From Cryptomeria japonica (Eukaryota; Streptophyta; Pinopsida; Cupressales; Cupressaceae): DNA of 64,000 nucleotides. This document shows positions 21,688 through 34,791 of the stretch, one piece after another (position 1 is the first letter of the stretch; the number at the start of each line of letters is the position of its first letter). Both the position numbers and the translations under genes were made by a program. The notes under the pieces were generated by a model that had not been told where the DNA came from, did not search any database, and saw only the letters and a program-made list of their open reading frames with translations. Where the stretch lies: positions 458,330,072-458,394,071 of the forward strand of contig NC_081406.1 of the NCBI RefSeq assembly GCF_030272615.1. The letters run 5' to 3'.

Positions 21688-23835
21688 CTAAGTCTCTACT
21701 GGTGGAGGTATGACTCTGAGCTGATCTCTAAGATACTCAAAAGTTTCCTTAGGCAAAGGTTTTGTGAACATATCTGCAAGCTGTTCTTTAGTATTCACAT
21801 AAACCAGTTTTATCTCCTTTTCTTCAACTTTTTCCCTTAGAAAATTCAGTTTGATAGAAACATGTTTTGTTTTAGAATGTAATACGAGATTCTTAGATAT
21901 ATCAATTGCTGCAGTGTTATCACAATATATAGTAATAGGCTCCTTGCATTTTACCTTTATGTCTTTCAACATTTGCTTAAGCCAAAGTACTTGTGTACAG
22001 TTTGTTGCTGCTGCAACATATTCTGATTCTGCTATTGATAAAGATGTACAACTCTGTTTCTTACTTAACCAAGAAACTAATCTCTTTCCAAGAAACAATG
22101 CTCCTCCAGTGGTGCTTTTTCTATCATCCAAATCTTCTGCCCAATTTGCATCTGTGTATGCATATAGATCAAAATTTTCATCTTTAGGATACCATAATCC
22201 AAGATTTGTTGTGCCTTGTAAGTAACGGAAAATCCTTTTTACTACTGATTCATGATTTTCCCTAGGATTAATTTGAAATCTAGAAACTATACATATTGCA
22301 TTCATAATATCAGGTCTGGTTTGTGTCAAATATAGTAAACCTCCTATCATAGATTTGTATCTAGTTGGATTAACAGGTGTAGATTCATCCCTTTGAGATA
22401 ATTTGTCATTTGTAGTCATAGGTGTGCTTACCGGTTTAGAGTTCTCCATCCCAAATTTCTTAAGTAGTTCTTTCAAGTACTTAGATTGACAAAAAAATAT
22501 GCCTTTATCAGTCTGTAAAATTTGCAATCCTAAAAAGAATTTTATTTCTCCGATCATAGACATTTCAAATTCTTGCTGCATTTCAAGAGAAAATTCTTTG
22601 CATAATTCATCTTCTCCTCCAAAGATTATATCATCAACAAATACTTCAATAATCAAGATGTCATCATTAGTTACTTTGTAATATAAATTGCTATTTGCAT
22701 TTCCTTTAGTAAAACCAATCTTTAAAAGATACTTATCCAATCTTGCATACCAAGCTCTTGGAGCTTGTTTTAATCCATACAGAGCTTTTCTTAATCTGCA
22801 AACCATATCATTGTCATCTGTCAAGGAAAATCCATCAGGTTGTTCAATATAGACTTCCTCTTCAAGATCTCCATTCAAAAATGCACATTTAATATCCATT
22901 TGATAAACTTTGTAATCCTTGTGAGCTGCAAAAGCCAAGAATAATCTAACTGCCTCAACTCTGGCTACCGGTGCAAAGGTTTCATTGTAATCAACTCCTT
23001 CTTTCTGAGAATATCCCTTACACACTAGTCTTGCTTTATTTCTGATAGCCTTACCATCTTCATTGAGTTTGTTTCTAAATACCCATTTGGTTCGATTCAC
23101 ATTTTTATTTTTAGGCCAGGGAACTAATGTCCAAGTATTTTTTTTCTCAATTTGTCCTAATTCTTCTTCCATAGCTTTAATCCAAAATTTATATTCACAT
23201 GCCTCATTGATAGATAATGGTTCAATTTGAGAAATAAGACATACCTCTTCATTTGCCAATCTTCCTCTTGTCATGACTCCTTTAATTTTGCTTCCAATTA
23301 TCTGATCTTCAGAGTGATTCAATCTTACATACAGGGGTGTCTTAGTCTGTTGTTGTTCTTCAATTACTGTGGAATCCTTTGATGATACCGGAGTAACTGG
23401 ATCACCATTCTGTACTGGTGGATTTATTGTAGGTCCATTTGTCATAATTTCTATTCCCAGTTCAGAGTCTATATACCTTGAAGTTCCTCTGAGTTGTTCA
23501 TCAATCTTTACATTTGTACTCTCAACAATTTTTTGTAATCTTTTATTAAAACATCTATATGCTTTACTCTTAGATGAATAACCAGGAAATATTCCTTCAT
23601 CATTTCTAGTATCAAACTTGCCAATATACTCATCTCTTCTAATATAATATTTACTTCCAAAATTTTTGAAATACTTAGGAGTAGGAGTATTACCAAACCA
23701 TAGTTCATGAGGGGTCTTACCGGTTTCATCTTTGATGTGAACTTTGTTGAATGTATAGATAGTAGTGCTTACTGCCTCTCTCCAGTACACATGTGGTAGA
23801 TTTGCTTCTGATAACATACTTCTTGCTGCATCCAA
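21688..23835 (-). pseudogene. E8 integrase C-terminus, reverse transcriptase and RNase H
   Basis: A 715-codon open frame. In order: integrase C-terminal region ([14 protein letters not shown]), a variable linker, RT ([54 protein letters not shown], catalytic FVDDIIFGG), then RNase H ([41 protein letters not shown]) and the C-terminal [10 protein letters not shown]. All RT and RNase H catalytic Asp residues are visible. It is in the same frame as the upstream ORF, separated only by the stop at 23869. The first ATG here is internal to integrase and not a true start. As one polyprotein it would be cut by the element protease. Confidence 0.9.
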
Positions 23836-23868
23836 AATAGTTTTGTTTTTTCTTTCAACAACTCCATT

Positions 23869-25056
23869 CTATTGTGGTGTCCGAGGTGCTAATAATTGTC
23901 TTTTGATTCCATTTACTTCACAGAATGTATTAAAATCTTTAGAAGTGAATTCTCCTCCTTGATCTGATCTTAAACATTTAATTTTCTTACCGGTTTCATT
24001 TTCAACCATTGCTTTGAATAGTTTGAACTTCCCAAGTGCTTCTGATTTTTCTCTGAGAAAAGTAACCCAACACATTCTAGAATAATCATCAATAATTAGC
24101 ATGAAATATCTATCACCTTGTAAGCTTTTAGTTCTAGCTGGACCACATAAATCAGTGTGAATTAAATCAAGGGCATTATTGGATTTTTCTGGAATACTTT
24201 TGAAACTAGCTCTAACTTGTTTTCCAAATTGACATTCCTTGCAAATTGTATTCTGAGGTTTCACAATTTTAGGTAGATCTCTAACTACCTTAGAAGTATT
24301 GATTTTTACCATGCAATCAAAATTTACATGACATAGTCTTTTATGCCATAGCCAACTTTCATCTATATGTGCAATTAAGCATGCCTTTTCACTGTTATTC
24401 AAATGAAAGATATTACCTCTAGTCTGATTACTGGTTGCAATTTCCAAACCAGTTCTATTCATGATTTTGCATTTTCCATTTTTAAATTGTAACTGAAAAC
24501 CTTTCTCAACTAATTGACCAACACTTAAAAGATTATGTTTTAATCCTTCAACATAGTAGACATTGTCAGTGTTATGTTTACCATCAAGAGATATTGAACC
24601 CTTACCTTTGATTGAACAGGCTTTGTCATCTCCGAATCTTACTAAACCTCCATTGTATTCTTGAAAGTTCAAGAATTTACCTTTGTCTCCAGTCATGTGA
24701 TGTGAGCATCCTGAGTCAATAATCCATTCATCCTTTGATTCAACTTTAGCTGCTAGGGCTTGTTCTACCGATTGAGCAATAGGTATCGGTTGATCTTCTG
24801 TTATAGCAACAAAGACCCATCCATTGTCTACTGGATCCTCATTAGAATCATCAGTCAAACCTTCACCAACAGTGTAACAAGATTTATCTTTGTTTTTCTT
24901 AAATCTGTATCTATGATATTCAGGATTAGGTTTGTATGTTCTTCTAGGTTCTTCTGTTAGTCTAGCATGTCTATCAGGGCATCTTGAAGCCATATGACCA
25001 ATCTTATTTGCAGTTAAAACATTTATAGGGTGCTTTACCTTCATACTTACTTTCAA
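23869..25056 (-). pseudogene. E8 Gag end, protease and integrase core
   Basis: A 395-codon frame opens in the second half of the Gag zinc knuckle. It then shows protease WIIDSGCSHHMTGD (DSG active site), the integrase zinc domain (HKRLCHVNF ... CKECQFGK), and core residues HTDLCGP and LRSDQGGEF. It ends at a TAG right after APRTPQ; other copies read QQNG(V/I)(V/A)ER there, so a single C-to-T change in the second Gln codon explains the stop. The catalytic Glu lies just beyond the stop. Confidence 0.9.
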
Positions 25057-25843
25057 TTGGGCCTTTTGGCATTTTTCTTACAAATAGTGTTTGAAGTTCT
25101 TCAAGCTCTTCATTCTCCTTCCTGGTTTCTTCAAGTTCTCTTGCGTAAAAGGCTCTCCAGTCTGATTTGTCAAAGGATGGAGTAGATGTTGTTGATGCTT
25201 TGAAGGCCAAATTAGTTTTTATAGTAGTAACAGGACCAAATTCCTCAATTTCAAAAGCTGAAAGTTTTCCAATCAATGTATCCCTAGTTACTGATGTATT
25301 AGGCATTGTTCTCAACTCATTTGTAGCAGTAACCTTCATTTTATATGCCAGTGGCAAACCTCTTAAGATTTTTGAAACAATCTCATCTTCACTCAAGGTT
25401 CCTCCACAACATTTGATACACAAAACAATTTCATTTACTCTTTCCATAAAAGCAGAAATCCTTTCATCTTCTTCCATTTTCAGATGTTCATACCTGGCTC
25501 GAAAGCTTTCAAGTTTTGCAATTTTGACTGTGAAATCCCCTTCATTCAGTGTTTCCAAATGATCCCAAGTAGCTTTTGCAGTGGACCTATCTGATAATCC
25601 CATGATTTGTTGATCTAATAATGTGCTCAAGAGTGCTTCTCTTGCTTTGCAATCATTTTCTTCATCTTTAGCTAAAGTAGTGAGAGCAGTTTGACCAGCT
25701 ACAGCAGCAGTATAACCATTCTTAGTAACTTCCCAGATGTCTTTACCAATGCAATTCAGATGTGTCTCCTTTCTGATTTTCAATATCCCATAGTTGGTTC
25801 CATCAAGTTTAGGACTATCCTTTCTAAAATACTTAGTAGACAT
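25004..25843 (-). pseudogene. E8 Gag
   Basis: ATG at 25843 (MSTKYFRKDSPKLDGTNYGI) lies 43 bases after the primer site and starts the normal copia Gag with the LDGTNY motif. A UBN2-like region with WDHLETLNEGD and GLPLAYKMKV follows. It reads into the first half of the zinc knuckle (CFNC) and loses frame there; the second half (IGHMASRC) is in the frame of the next ORF, which overlaps by 53 bases. A one-base shift therefore separates Gag from protease. Confidence 0.9.
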
Positions 25844-25885
25844 TGGATCTCCTCAAGTTGTTAAACTTCTACAAAAAGAGGACTA

Positions 25886-25898
25886 GGCTCTGATACCA
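25886..25898 (-). other. E8 primer-binding site
   Basis: GGCTCTGATACCA, complement of TGGTATCAGAGCC, with an AT spacer before the LTR. Confidence 0.88.
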
Positions 25899-25900
25899 AT

Positions 25901-26956
25901 TGTAGGTCCCGAAGACAACTCAGAGGGGGGGGGCGTGATTCAATTGTCTAATAAATTCAAACCAAAAATTTATTAACCAACTTAATGCTTAATATCGGTA
26001 AATCAGTTAAGTATGCCGGTAGACAGTGTTAACAGTAAATTGCTATACCGGTAAGAATTAATGCATGAAACATAAGCACAAAGACATCCACAACACATGA
26101 CACCAATATTTGTACGTGGAAACCCTGTAAGGGAAAAACCATGGTGGGAAACCTTACCCACAATTAGATGATACTACTGCAGATAGTAAGTGTACAAGAG
26201 GGGTTTGCACATGCAGAAAGGCCAACAGCCTAGAGCTCACTGCTCAATCATAAATGGGAGTCACACTGACTACAGTTGGATGGTTAAATCCAATAAGAAT
26301 GTACTGCACAAAATCGCATCTTCATATGCTAGATTCAGTATCGGTGTAATACTGATATGCTTCCACAAAAACCTAACTTCACCTTCAAATGATGTCTTCA
26401 TGTATAGCTCTTCTTAATCTCGCATATACCTTCTCATAATTCTTTTCGCATTTGACACTTGATCTTACAAATTAGATCTTACATTTATACCATACCCTAA
26501 GACCAATTTTAGTAGGTCAGCTCTACAAGATATTACAATAAAAACATTTTACAAATAATATAATATCCGATGCAATAACCGATTAAACATGTTGGCTTAA
26601 TGCATTTACAAAAATAGTAAATCATCTCCATAGCGTGCCATGCTGATCTGGAAAAGATAAACCTGCCGGTGTAACCCTAGATAACTTGGACCTATTTGCT
26701 GGTAAAAGAAAATATGCAAATCAGAATATATCAATGATTATTACTTCAAAATAAAGTGTCCACATGATGTCTTCGACATTACCAAGTGTCTTCCATGTCA
26801 TTCCAGGTACCGGTGAACATTATATCCTACCGGTTAATCATATACTGGTAACTGTTGCATAGTTTACTGTTTGCCGGTGAATGTTGCTGGATCTCCAAAG
26901 TAGGTGTATTTAGTAGGTGTTGACATCAATGACAAAACCATACCAAAATACCAGCA
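25901..26956 (-). repeat. E8 5' LTR
   Basis: TGTAGGTCCC to ATACCAGCA. The G-run at 25924-25932 is only nine bases. A TATA-like GGTATATGCG on the minus strand lies near 26423. Confidence 0.92.
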
Positions 26957-29900
26957 TAATCTTGGTTAGTTTATCATAATATATTGATTACAGTCAGATG
27001 TGTTGATTTAGTGCATATCTGTTAATGTGGTTTTCACACCAGTTGTATGCAAGTTGTTTAGTGTTCCTATTTCATGTTATTATATTGGGCTAACACTTTC
27101 ATTAAGTTTATATATGTATGCATGTATGACTCTTGGTTGCAGGAGATTTCAGGTACAACGCCGCATAAGTGCGAGGTTCATCTTCACCGCGATTTGCAGG
27201 TTTGAGTGTACCTCTTTAATCCTTAGACTTGGATTAGGTGGTCATAAGACCCTAGTTGACCATAGTCATGCTCAAGTGAGCATCGTCAGTCATCGTCGGT
27301 ATTCCCTTTTGTTTGGGTTTGCGAGTCGTCTGTCTGATTGAACTTCTTGGTTTGCGTGTTTGGTGTGTATGGTTAAATTGAGTAATTTAGTCCCTAGTAT
27401 TTAATTTGATTAAATATGTGTTTGTGCATTAAAGATTAATGGACTAAATTAAACAGGATTTCTTTATGTGATTTATCATTAATTTGAATTGCTCAATTTA
27501 AATTGGGAGCAAGTTCAATTAAATGGTTAAATTTAAATATTAAATGTATTATGTTTATGCCTAAGAAAAGAAAGATTTAATTTTAATTGAAATAGAATTA
27601 ATTTTATCTTCTTGGCATTTTGGAAATAGAAAGGTTAAATTGAATTAATTGAGAAAATCAATTTTGAATTGAAAAGCAATTTAATTTATTGATATAGTTG
27701 GAAAATAAAGATTTTTGTGATTTATTTTAAATAAAAATTTTAAATCAAAAAATGGGATTTTTGGTCAAACTTATCCATATAACCTAGACTTTTGGAAAAT
27801 ATGGGGGATTGAATTTTTTTGGAGAAAAAAACATTTTTTTGGAAAATATGTTGGATGAAAGATTTGGGGATTTTGGAAGGAGAAGGATTCCTTGAGCTGC
27901 AGGTTGGGGCTCTTCATCAGATCCTTTCCAGGAATGCTTATTGAGGTAGGAATTTTGGTTATCAATTAGTTATTGTTTAAATTTTAAAAAAATGGGCATT
28001 GGATGTTCTTCGTGCTATTTGGTTTTAATTTCTCCATTGATTGCCTCAAGGTTATGAATCATTGTGGAATTAGTTGATATTGGTTAAGATTGGCTGATTT
28101 CTTGTTTCTTGTATGAAAAATGAGCTTCCTTATGCCCAAAAGATTATTTATTTGGTTGGTTACTCCAACAAATCCTTCCAATTTTGGAAACCTCTTCTTG
28201 CTGGAAATTTTCATTTTAAGTCTCAAAATGAGACTTTAAAAAAATGAGGGTTTGTCTTTTGGAAAACTTTTTATATTAAAAAAAAACCAAAAAATACCCC
28301 AAAAAAAAAACCATGTTGCCGGGAATTGGTTTTAAGTCTCTGTGAGACTGTTTATTTATTTATTTTTACCGTGTTTAGACAGTAATTTATTTTTAAAAAT
28401 AAAATTAAAAAAATAAAATAAAATAAATTTCATATTGGGTAAACCCCCCCCATCTCGTGGAAAGGGGGTGCTGCGTGTCCCTTTGGGAACAACAACGCTT
28501 CCCATGGGGGCTGCGTGCTCCCTTTGGGAATAGCAGTCCTCCCATGGGGGTTGCGTGCTCCCATTGGGAAGCAGCGCTTTCCCAAGGGAAGCATGAGCTC
28601 CCAAGGGGGGGGCACACATGGGGGTCCATGTGGGTACCCTCCCTCGTATTTTTTGTATTCTTGCAAAATTAAAATGTTTTTTTTTAATATTTTTTTTTAT
28701 TATTTAGAAAAATATATATTTATATAATATTTTCGTTAAAAAGAAATGTTTTTTATAATATATTTTTTTATATAAATAAAAAAATATATATATAACAATA
28801 ATTTATTATTATTAATATGTTTTTTAAATTAAATTTTAATAAAGCTTAAGTATGGCAATTAATTAATAAATTATGATTAGTTGTAATTAATTAATTGTAT
28901 GAGAGGCAATATACATTAATTAATTTTCAAAATAGTATTTTATTATTAATGCATATTTTTGTAATTAAATACTTAATTTGTTAATTCCACTATTAATTAT
29001 TAATTTGTTATATTTAATTAATCGTGGATTAATAAATATATTCATTAATTAATAGTTAGTTTTAATAATTTTCTTTATATGCTCAAGCAAACAATCTGTT
29101 AATCTGGGAATGGATTTTCTTTATTTGGCTTCCTTAAATATGTATATTTCCTTGATCTGTATAGTATAAATTGGTTCTGGAAAAGACAAATTTGTAGGAT
29201 TTATTTTGAACTAGTATGTCAATGATGTTTTAATTGAAGATTAAATTGGTTAATGGTTGTCTGATTATATTCATGTGAACTTGGTTTAAGAACTCATTAT
29301 GGCTTATTATGTGTGTTCGATGCAATGAACCTTAGAGAGTTAGAAAACCAAGAACAACCTTTACCTAGAGGAGGTAGATAACTGCAGTCTATCTTAGATC
29401 ATTTAGAAAACTTGATTGGCATTTAATGTCTAAATTAATTTGGAGAAAGATTGTATCCTCTGGTTATTACCTATGTGAGTTTAATTTATGTATTCGCTTT
29501 TGCTTCAGTAATGGCAAGCCTTGCTTTGTTTGATTGGACCCTGTCGTATGGTTGATTTGGATACCTATTTCAATCATCGGTCTCGAGTTTGATTGTAGTT
29601 TATTGGTGGTGTTGTATTTGGTCATATCCCTTTTGTGAGTGCCTCTTTTGAGTCGTGATTGACCAAATGGATGTTCCCTCCTTTTTGAACTCCGTTCGTC
29701 TGACCATGTGTATTCCTTGGTTTCTGAGATCACTTGAGTATAGTCTTGTGTCGTATCGGAAGAGGCTTTCGATTGGGGGTCACGCCCAAAGTGGTTGCTA
29801 GGTAACCCATCAAAAGTGAGTCTAATAAGTGATAACCTAACAGTACACTAGAATGTAATCTCTAAGTAAGATAATTGTGCCTCACACATGAGATGAGTGC

Positions 29901-31092
29901 TAACACAGACTCGACATACTGTGAGAAGGCTTAAAATGGCAAACCATCATCCTTGTCTTCACGAAAGGATGTGTGGGTCCACATGAGGCTTGGATGGGCC
30001 GGAGGTTCGGATTAGGTTGCCAGGGTAACCTAGTGTATCGGGCCGAAACCTATGAAGACCTACCAAGGTAGCCATACCAGGTTGTGTGATGACACTTTTC
30101 TCTAAGTTCGCTAGTGTGTGTTGATGTATAGTCTTGATAGGAGCACTTTTGTGGAGTCGTCCTGTTGCTTATGCCCTTGTGAGTACCTGGTTTCATGTTA
30201 GACCTTCGATGGTGATGACTCAGTTTTGTGGATGCTCTTATGGACCTTGTATTAGCTTCGATTATGTTCAGCTGGATCCTTTCCATTTCAGGGATCATTT
30301 ATGTATTTATTGACCGATGTGGTCATTTGTATATTGATTATGTTTCACCTTGATGGCAGGATTGTAAATTATGAGAACCTCATGTATTCATAACTTTATT
30401 AATTATCAGAGGGGTCTTGCAGTTGAGCAGACCTGGAGATGTAGCCCTTTAGGGGTGAACTCTGAGATCATCTTGGTGTTATGTGATGCTTTTGTCCTTA
30501 TTTTTCATGTTTAGTGTTATCATGTATGAATAGCTTATGTTAGAATGCATAAGTGGATAAGATGGAATTAACTTTAAATGCTTATATGTAGTCCTTTATT
30601 GAATGCTGTAAATTGGAATATGAAAGAATGTAGCTTAGGATAATGGATTATATTCAATCATTATTAAGGAATTTAAGTGTGCATGAAAGATCTCATATGT
30701 TTATGATGAAAATTCTAGTGTGTTAGAATATTAGATGCATGGCTTATATTTTAATGAAAAGCTTGAATGTAAGGTATGAATGAATCATAATGGATAAACA
30801 TTAGCATGTGATTTATATTTTCATCTATCTAAAAGAAATTAATCTTGTTTAGGAATTCTCTCATTATAAGATAATCAGCTTATTGGATTAATTGTGTGAG
30901 TTAAGTTAATTGTATAATTAAGTAATCATGTTGGGAAACTCTTTAGGTGGTAGTTGATGTCTTCCGCTATGTAATCTGAATATTTGATATCTTGTTGTAT
31001 CTTAATGTTGTGTAACTTTAAAAAAAAAATTATTGCATTCTATTCTTGTGTTATGGCTTTATCCCTTCGGGGTTTCCTGGCGGGGAATTACA
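26957..31092 (+). repeat. E7 5' LTR, main part
   Basis: Resumes after E8 and matches the right LTR to its end GGGGAATTACA at 31092. It is very AT-rich except for the 40-bp repeat array at 28471-28613. Short open frames here are chance frames and are mirrored in the other LTR. Confidence 0.88.
28471..28613 (+). repeat. GC-rich tandem array, 40-bp unit (left LTR)
   Basis: Units start at 28471, 28511, 28551 and (partial) 28591, exactly 40 bp apart: (G)CTGCGTG then TCCCTTTGGGA-like and TCCCATGGG-like palindromes. It is a GC island in AT-rich sequence and is preserved at the same place in the other LTR. Confidence 0.85.
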
Positions 31093-31094
31093 TT

Positions 31095-31107
31095 TGGTAT
31101 CAGAGCC
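31095..31107 (+). other. E7 primer-binding site (initiator tRNA-Met)
   Basis: TGGTATCAGAGCC two bases after the LTR end. Confidence 0.88.
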
Positions 31108-34100
31108 CATGTTACAAACACTAGGATCTCTAGTTTCATTGTACCCTTAGTTGTTGTGAGGTGTATCAACCTTACGTGCATGCTTGTCCTCCCTTGTGTA
31201 TGTGAGTGATTGAGCAGACCTTAACTTGTGTGTAATATCTGTGTTCACACCTTGTTCTCACCTTCTTGATGTTGGTGTTTTGAATGATTATATGTGCTTA
31301 TTGATGTCTTGGTCTACGATTACTCATATTCTGAAAGAGAGTCGTATGTACCTTCCTTATTGATTGTTGTGCTCTTTAGACTAATCCATTTGGGTTGGTT
31401 CGTGCTTGTCTTGAATCTGAAAGTGTGAACTATGCTTGTTTAAGAGTATGATCTAGCTTAGTGTTGTCCACTTGAAGGACTTGTATGGTAGATATTGAAT
31501 TTTTATTTTGGAGCAAATTGAATGGTTATAACCCTTCCTCCTCTCTCTCCCTCTTTCTAAAAAATAAAATATTTGGGGTATGTGTAATTATCTTAGATTT
31601 GAGTTTTCCTTTTTGCAAAAGAAAGGTTGTGACTTCTTGAACCCTTGTGTGAACCCTATGACGCTTATGTGTTTAGATAATAAAAGGGCTTTGGGTTGAA
31701 AGTTAATATTGGTTGTTGGGAGAAAACTGTATGTTTACATTAAAGAATTCTCCATGTGTAATGTAGGAGTAACATAATTAAATTCTATCTTATGTAATGT
31801 GCATTAATATGCGAATAGTTGTTATGGGAAACTACTTTGTTTGTAAAAAGAAGTATTAAAGGGAACATGTTATAGTAGCTTCGAGAATACATTAATGTGT
31901 TCCCCAATAGATTGTTTTATGTGTTGCATTAAACTAGTTGAACCGAGGATCTATTTTAGCAATGCTCCATTGAACTTGCTTTTGGATATATGTAATTACC
32001 TTATTATGTTTAGAAAGTGCAAATGGCAAGCTTGTTTGATGTGCATGCATTAATATGTATTATTTTGGTGATAGCTCCTCACTTACCTTTTGATCGTAAT
32101 TTGATTTTCAATGATAGGTTGCAAATTATGACATGTGTCTGTATTGTATTATAGTAGTGAGTGTTCTCAAGAGACCTTGCATCATCGATAAGATTACCTA
32201 TTTTAATCTCTGTTGTTTGGAAAACTAGAATATTCTATTGCAACCATAATAATTGGAAATTTCATGTTAGTTCGATTGATACTCTTCTAAAATGGTAACA
32301 AAATGAAAACCGTGCAATTAAAATGATAGGCTTATAGTGAGCAATTTTATATTGTAGTGTGACCTTGTTGATCTTGTGTCTTTGTAGGAAATAGTTTGAT
32401 TATCAAACTCTCTTTCCCTTCTCTTTGCCTAGATTATAAGAATTTTTAGAAATGGTATTAAAGAATGCATTGATTTAAATAGAATGTTTATAATGCATGT
32501 GAAATTGTACTATTGCATTTTGGCTTCATATTGAAAGATGGAAGTCCTTTTTGGAAAAGAATTTGCATAGTTAGTAATGTGGTTTTGAATGCTTAGTGAG
32601 ATTCGAGAAATATATAGGAATGATGTTATTTCCTTATGTAATTGTGAATTGTTAATAATTTCAGTACTTGTTTCTAGAATAAGCTTGATTCAGTTATTCA
32701 TGTGGGGAGCATAATTAAAATCTTCCTTGAATAGATGTTAGCATACTGAAAAGTACTCCCCATAAATGTGACTAAACCAGTGCTGGTGTACTCATGTGTA
32801 TTGTAAGAAACCAGTACTTATTATATGTGCCCATGGATTGGTGAAGTAATCAACCATGGAGGATATGTTGCTTATGAGTATGGGAAACCATACTGTTTAT
32901 GTGATGTTGCTTATTTGTTTCCCTACTGAGTACCAAACCTCGGGTTGTGGGTAACTCAGTATGTTAAGGGGTAGTATTAGAAGTCACCATTCCTTGAATA
33001 GTAAGGATTGGCATACGAGTAATGTTGGCACGAAGTAACTTTAGCTTCTCTATTTCGAGGAATGATATAGTTATACTATAAAACTATATCAAAGGTGTAC
33101 TCAATACTTTCCCTTTTGATGAATCTATTTATAGGTTTATGTGTGGCAGCCTATTCCTTTCCTTTATTTGAGCATTTTGATGGCATTTCTTGAGCATAGT
33201 GATGCTGTATTTTGGAGGATCCTTTGCCTTGTCTTCATGAAAGGTAGGTTTATCCACATGAGCTGCCAGTTAGTATGTGTTGGTGGGCATGTGGGTGGAC
33301 CTTAGTCAGGTATACCTCTAACTTACGATGAGTATCCTATTAGATACGTTTCTATGCGGGACGTGACCCGCGTGTACTTTTTTTTCCACGAGGTACACTA
33401 CCATGCGGGATACGTCCATTGCTTGTCTTCTCCGCTTGGGGTATTGCCATGGCACGTGACGACGTGATGCGGGGTGATGTTGAGGTGCACACCACCATGC
33501 CATGTGGGTAGTGTGACTATATCACACCACATGAAGAGCTACTGCAATAGCTAGACGATTGTTCCTTCCTTCCTCGTTGGTGGCTAGAAGCTAGTCACAT
33601 AGTGGTGTTATGTGCAGTTGTGATATTCTTTATATTTCTTTGGGGACCAGCAATTTATTTTACTTTGAATTTGAAGGTTTAGCCATGATCTTGTGATCTT
33701 TTGCACTTTTGATTTGGTGTTGCAATTCCGGATTATTTTATTGCCTTACTGTTGGAATTGATGATTTATTATCTTTATTCATCTGTACTTTTGTGGCTAA
33801 ACTAGTTTATCCTTATTGTTTTCGTATACTGGTCTTGTGTTGAAATGTGAAATTCCTCTCCAAGGACATATGATATGAACTTGGTAGAGTGTGTACGAGG
33901 AAGTGGAAATAAGGAACCTTGAGGATGGGGGTATGTGAGGCTGTGATTTAGCTAGGATCCACTACCTACCTATGTATGGTGACTATCTCTTGGAGGCTAA
34001 CCACCTTACTCAACAAGGGATGTTCACGAAAATCTTGTATGGAAGGTAGCACCACTATGGTGTGCCTAACACCATCGAGCCTTTGAGTGAGATATTGGAT

Positions 34101-34779
34101 ATTTATGATCATATTGTTGTTCTGAGATCAGGCATAGAGATGTTGATCATGCATGTTATCTTTGACTGAGCATTAGACTTGCTCACATGTGGCCTTTTGA
34201 GTTGTGCATTCCAGTTATGTGGATGGTTATTATGTGTATCATGGAGTAAATTGTGCTAACTTGTCACTATGTTATGGGACATAGTCATTGGAAGGCTTTC
34301 TTATGCCTGGCAAGTGTAAACAATTGAGTTATTTACGTTGCTCTTATTTCACGAAAGTTTAACTTGGTTGTAGAAATTGAATTTTGAAGCTAGTTCTTTG
34401 CGATAAAGTTTTATGAAAATGATGGATTGGTAAAAGAAATTGATCATGATGGCATGTTTTCTTGTCATGACTGATAGATGAGTATGGTAATTGTTGTCTA
34501 CCTTTTTGTAATGCATTAATTTGCTGTAATGAAAGGGAGAAGATTCTTATTTCTCTGCTATGATTGTGGATAATTCCTATAATGTTATAAGAAATGTATG
34601 GATTTAGATGTATCTTGCCAATGAGTAATGGCATTCGTAAAGGATTTAGCAATAATATTTCATTTATTTATGGAAAGATTCCTATGTGCAATTTGATATT
34701 TGTTGAATGAGTTTCATGGCTTATGCGTGCAACATGTTCTCCTTCTAGCCTTACGACTTCCAGGAGTAAGTTGGAATCT
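31108..34779 (+). other. E7 internal region, no recognisable coding
   Basis: About 3.7 kb of AT-rich sequence. No open frame above 100 codons and no Gag-Pol motif in any frame were seen. A small GC-rich patch at 33300-33520 has several ACGT cores (33361, 33413, 33455, 33462), one of them a G-box CACGTG at 33453-33458. This is what a LARD interior looks like: it would carry packaging and replication signals only. Confidence 0.75.
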
Positions 34780-34791
34780 AGGGGGGGAGAA
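34780..34791 (+). other. E7 polypurine tract
   Basis: AGGGGGGGAGAA immediately precedes the right LTR. Confidence 0.88.

Larger units (their letters stand above)
20283..26956 (-). mobile_element. E8 complete, nearly intact Ty1/copia element inside E7 LTR
   Basis: 6674 bp, with LTRs of 1061 and 1056 bp. The TSD is TAATT (20278-20282) against TAATC (26957-26961); the uninterrupted E7 right LTR has TTTAATCTTGG at the same place, which confirms the target. Coding has only two clear lesions: one frameshift in the Gag zinc knuckle and one stop in integrase. The LTRs differ at roughly 5% in the first third by eye. Confidence 0.93.

Noticed and set aside
27027-27341. 104-codon frame beginning MVFTPVV, repeated at 34900
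   Set aside because: It lies near the start of both LARD LTRs, has no known domain, and LTRs of this type seldom encode protein. It is kept only as a possible short LTR peptide.
28356-28727. Proline/glycine-rich frames on both strands
   Set aside because: They come from the 40-bp GC-rich tandem array and recur in the other LTR with different breaks.
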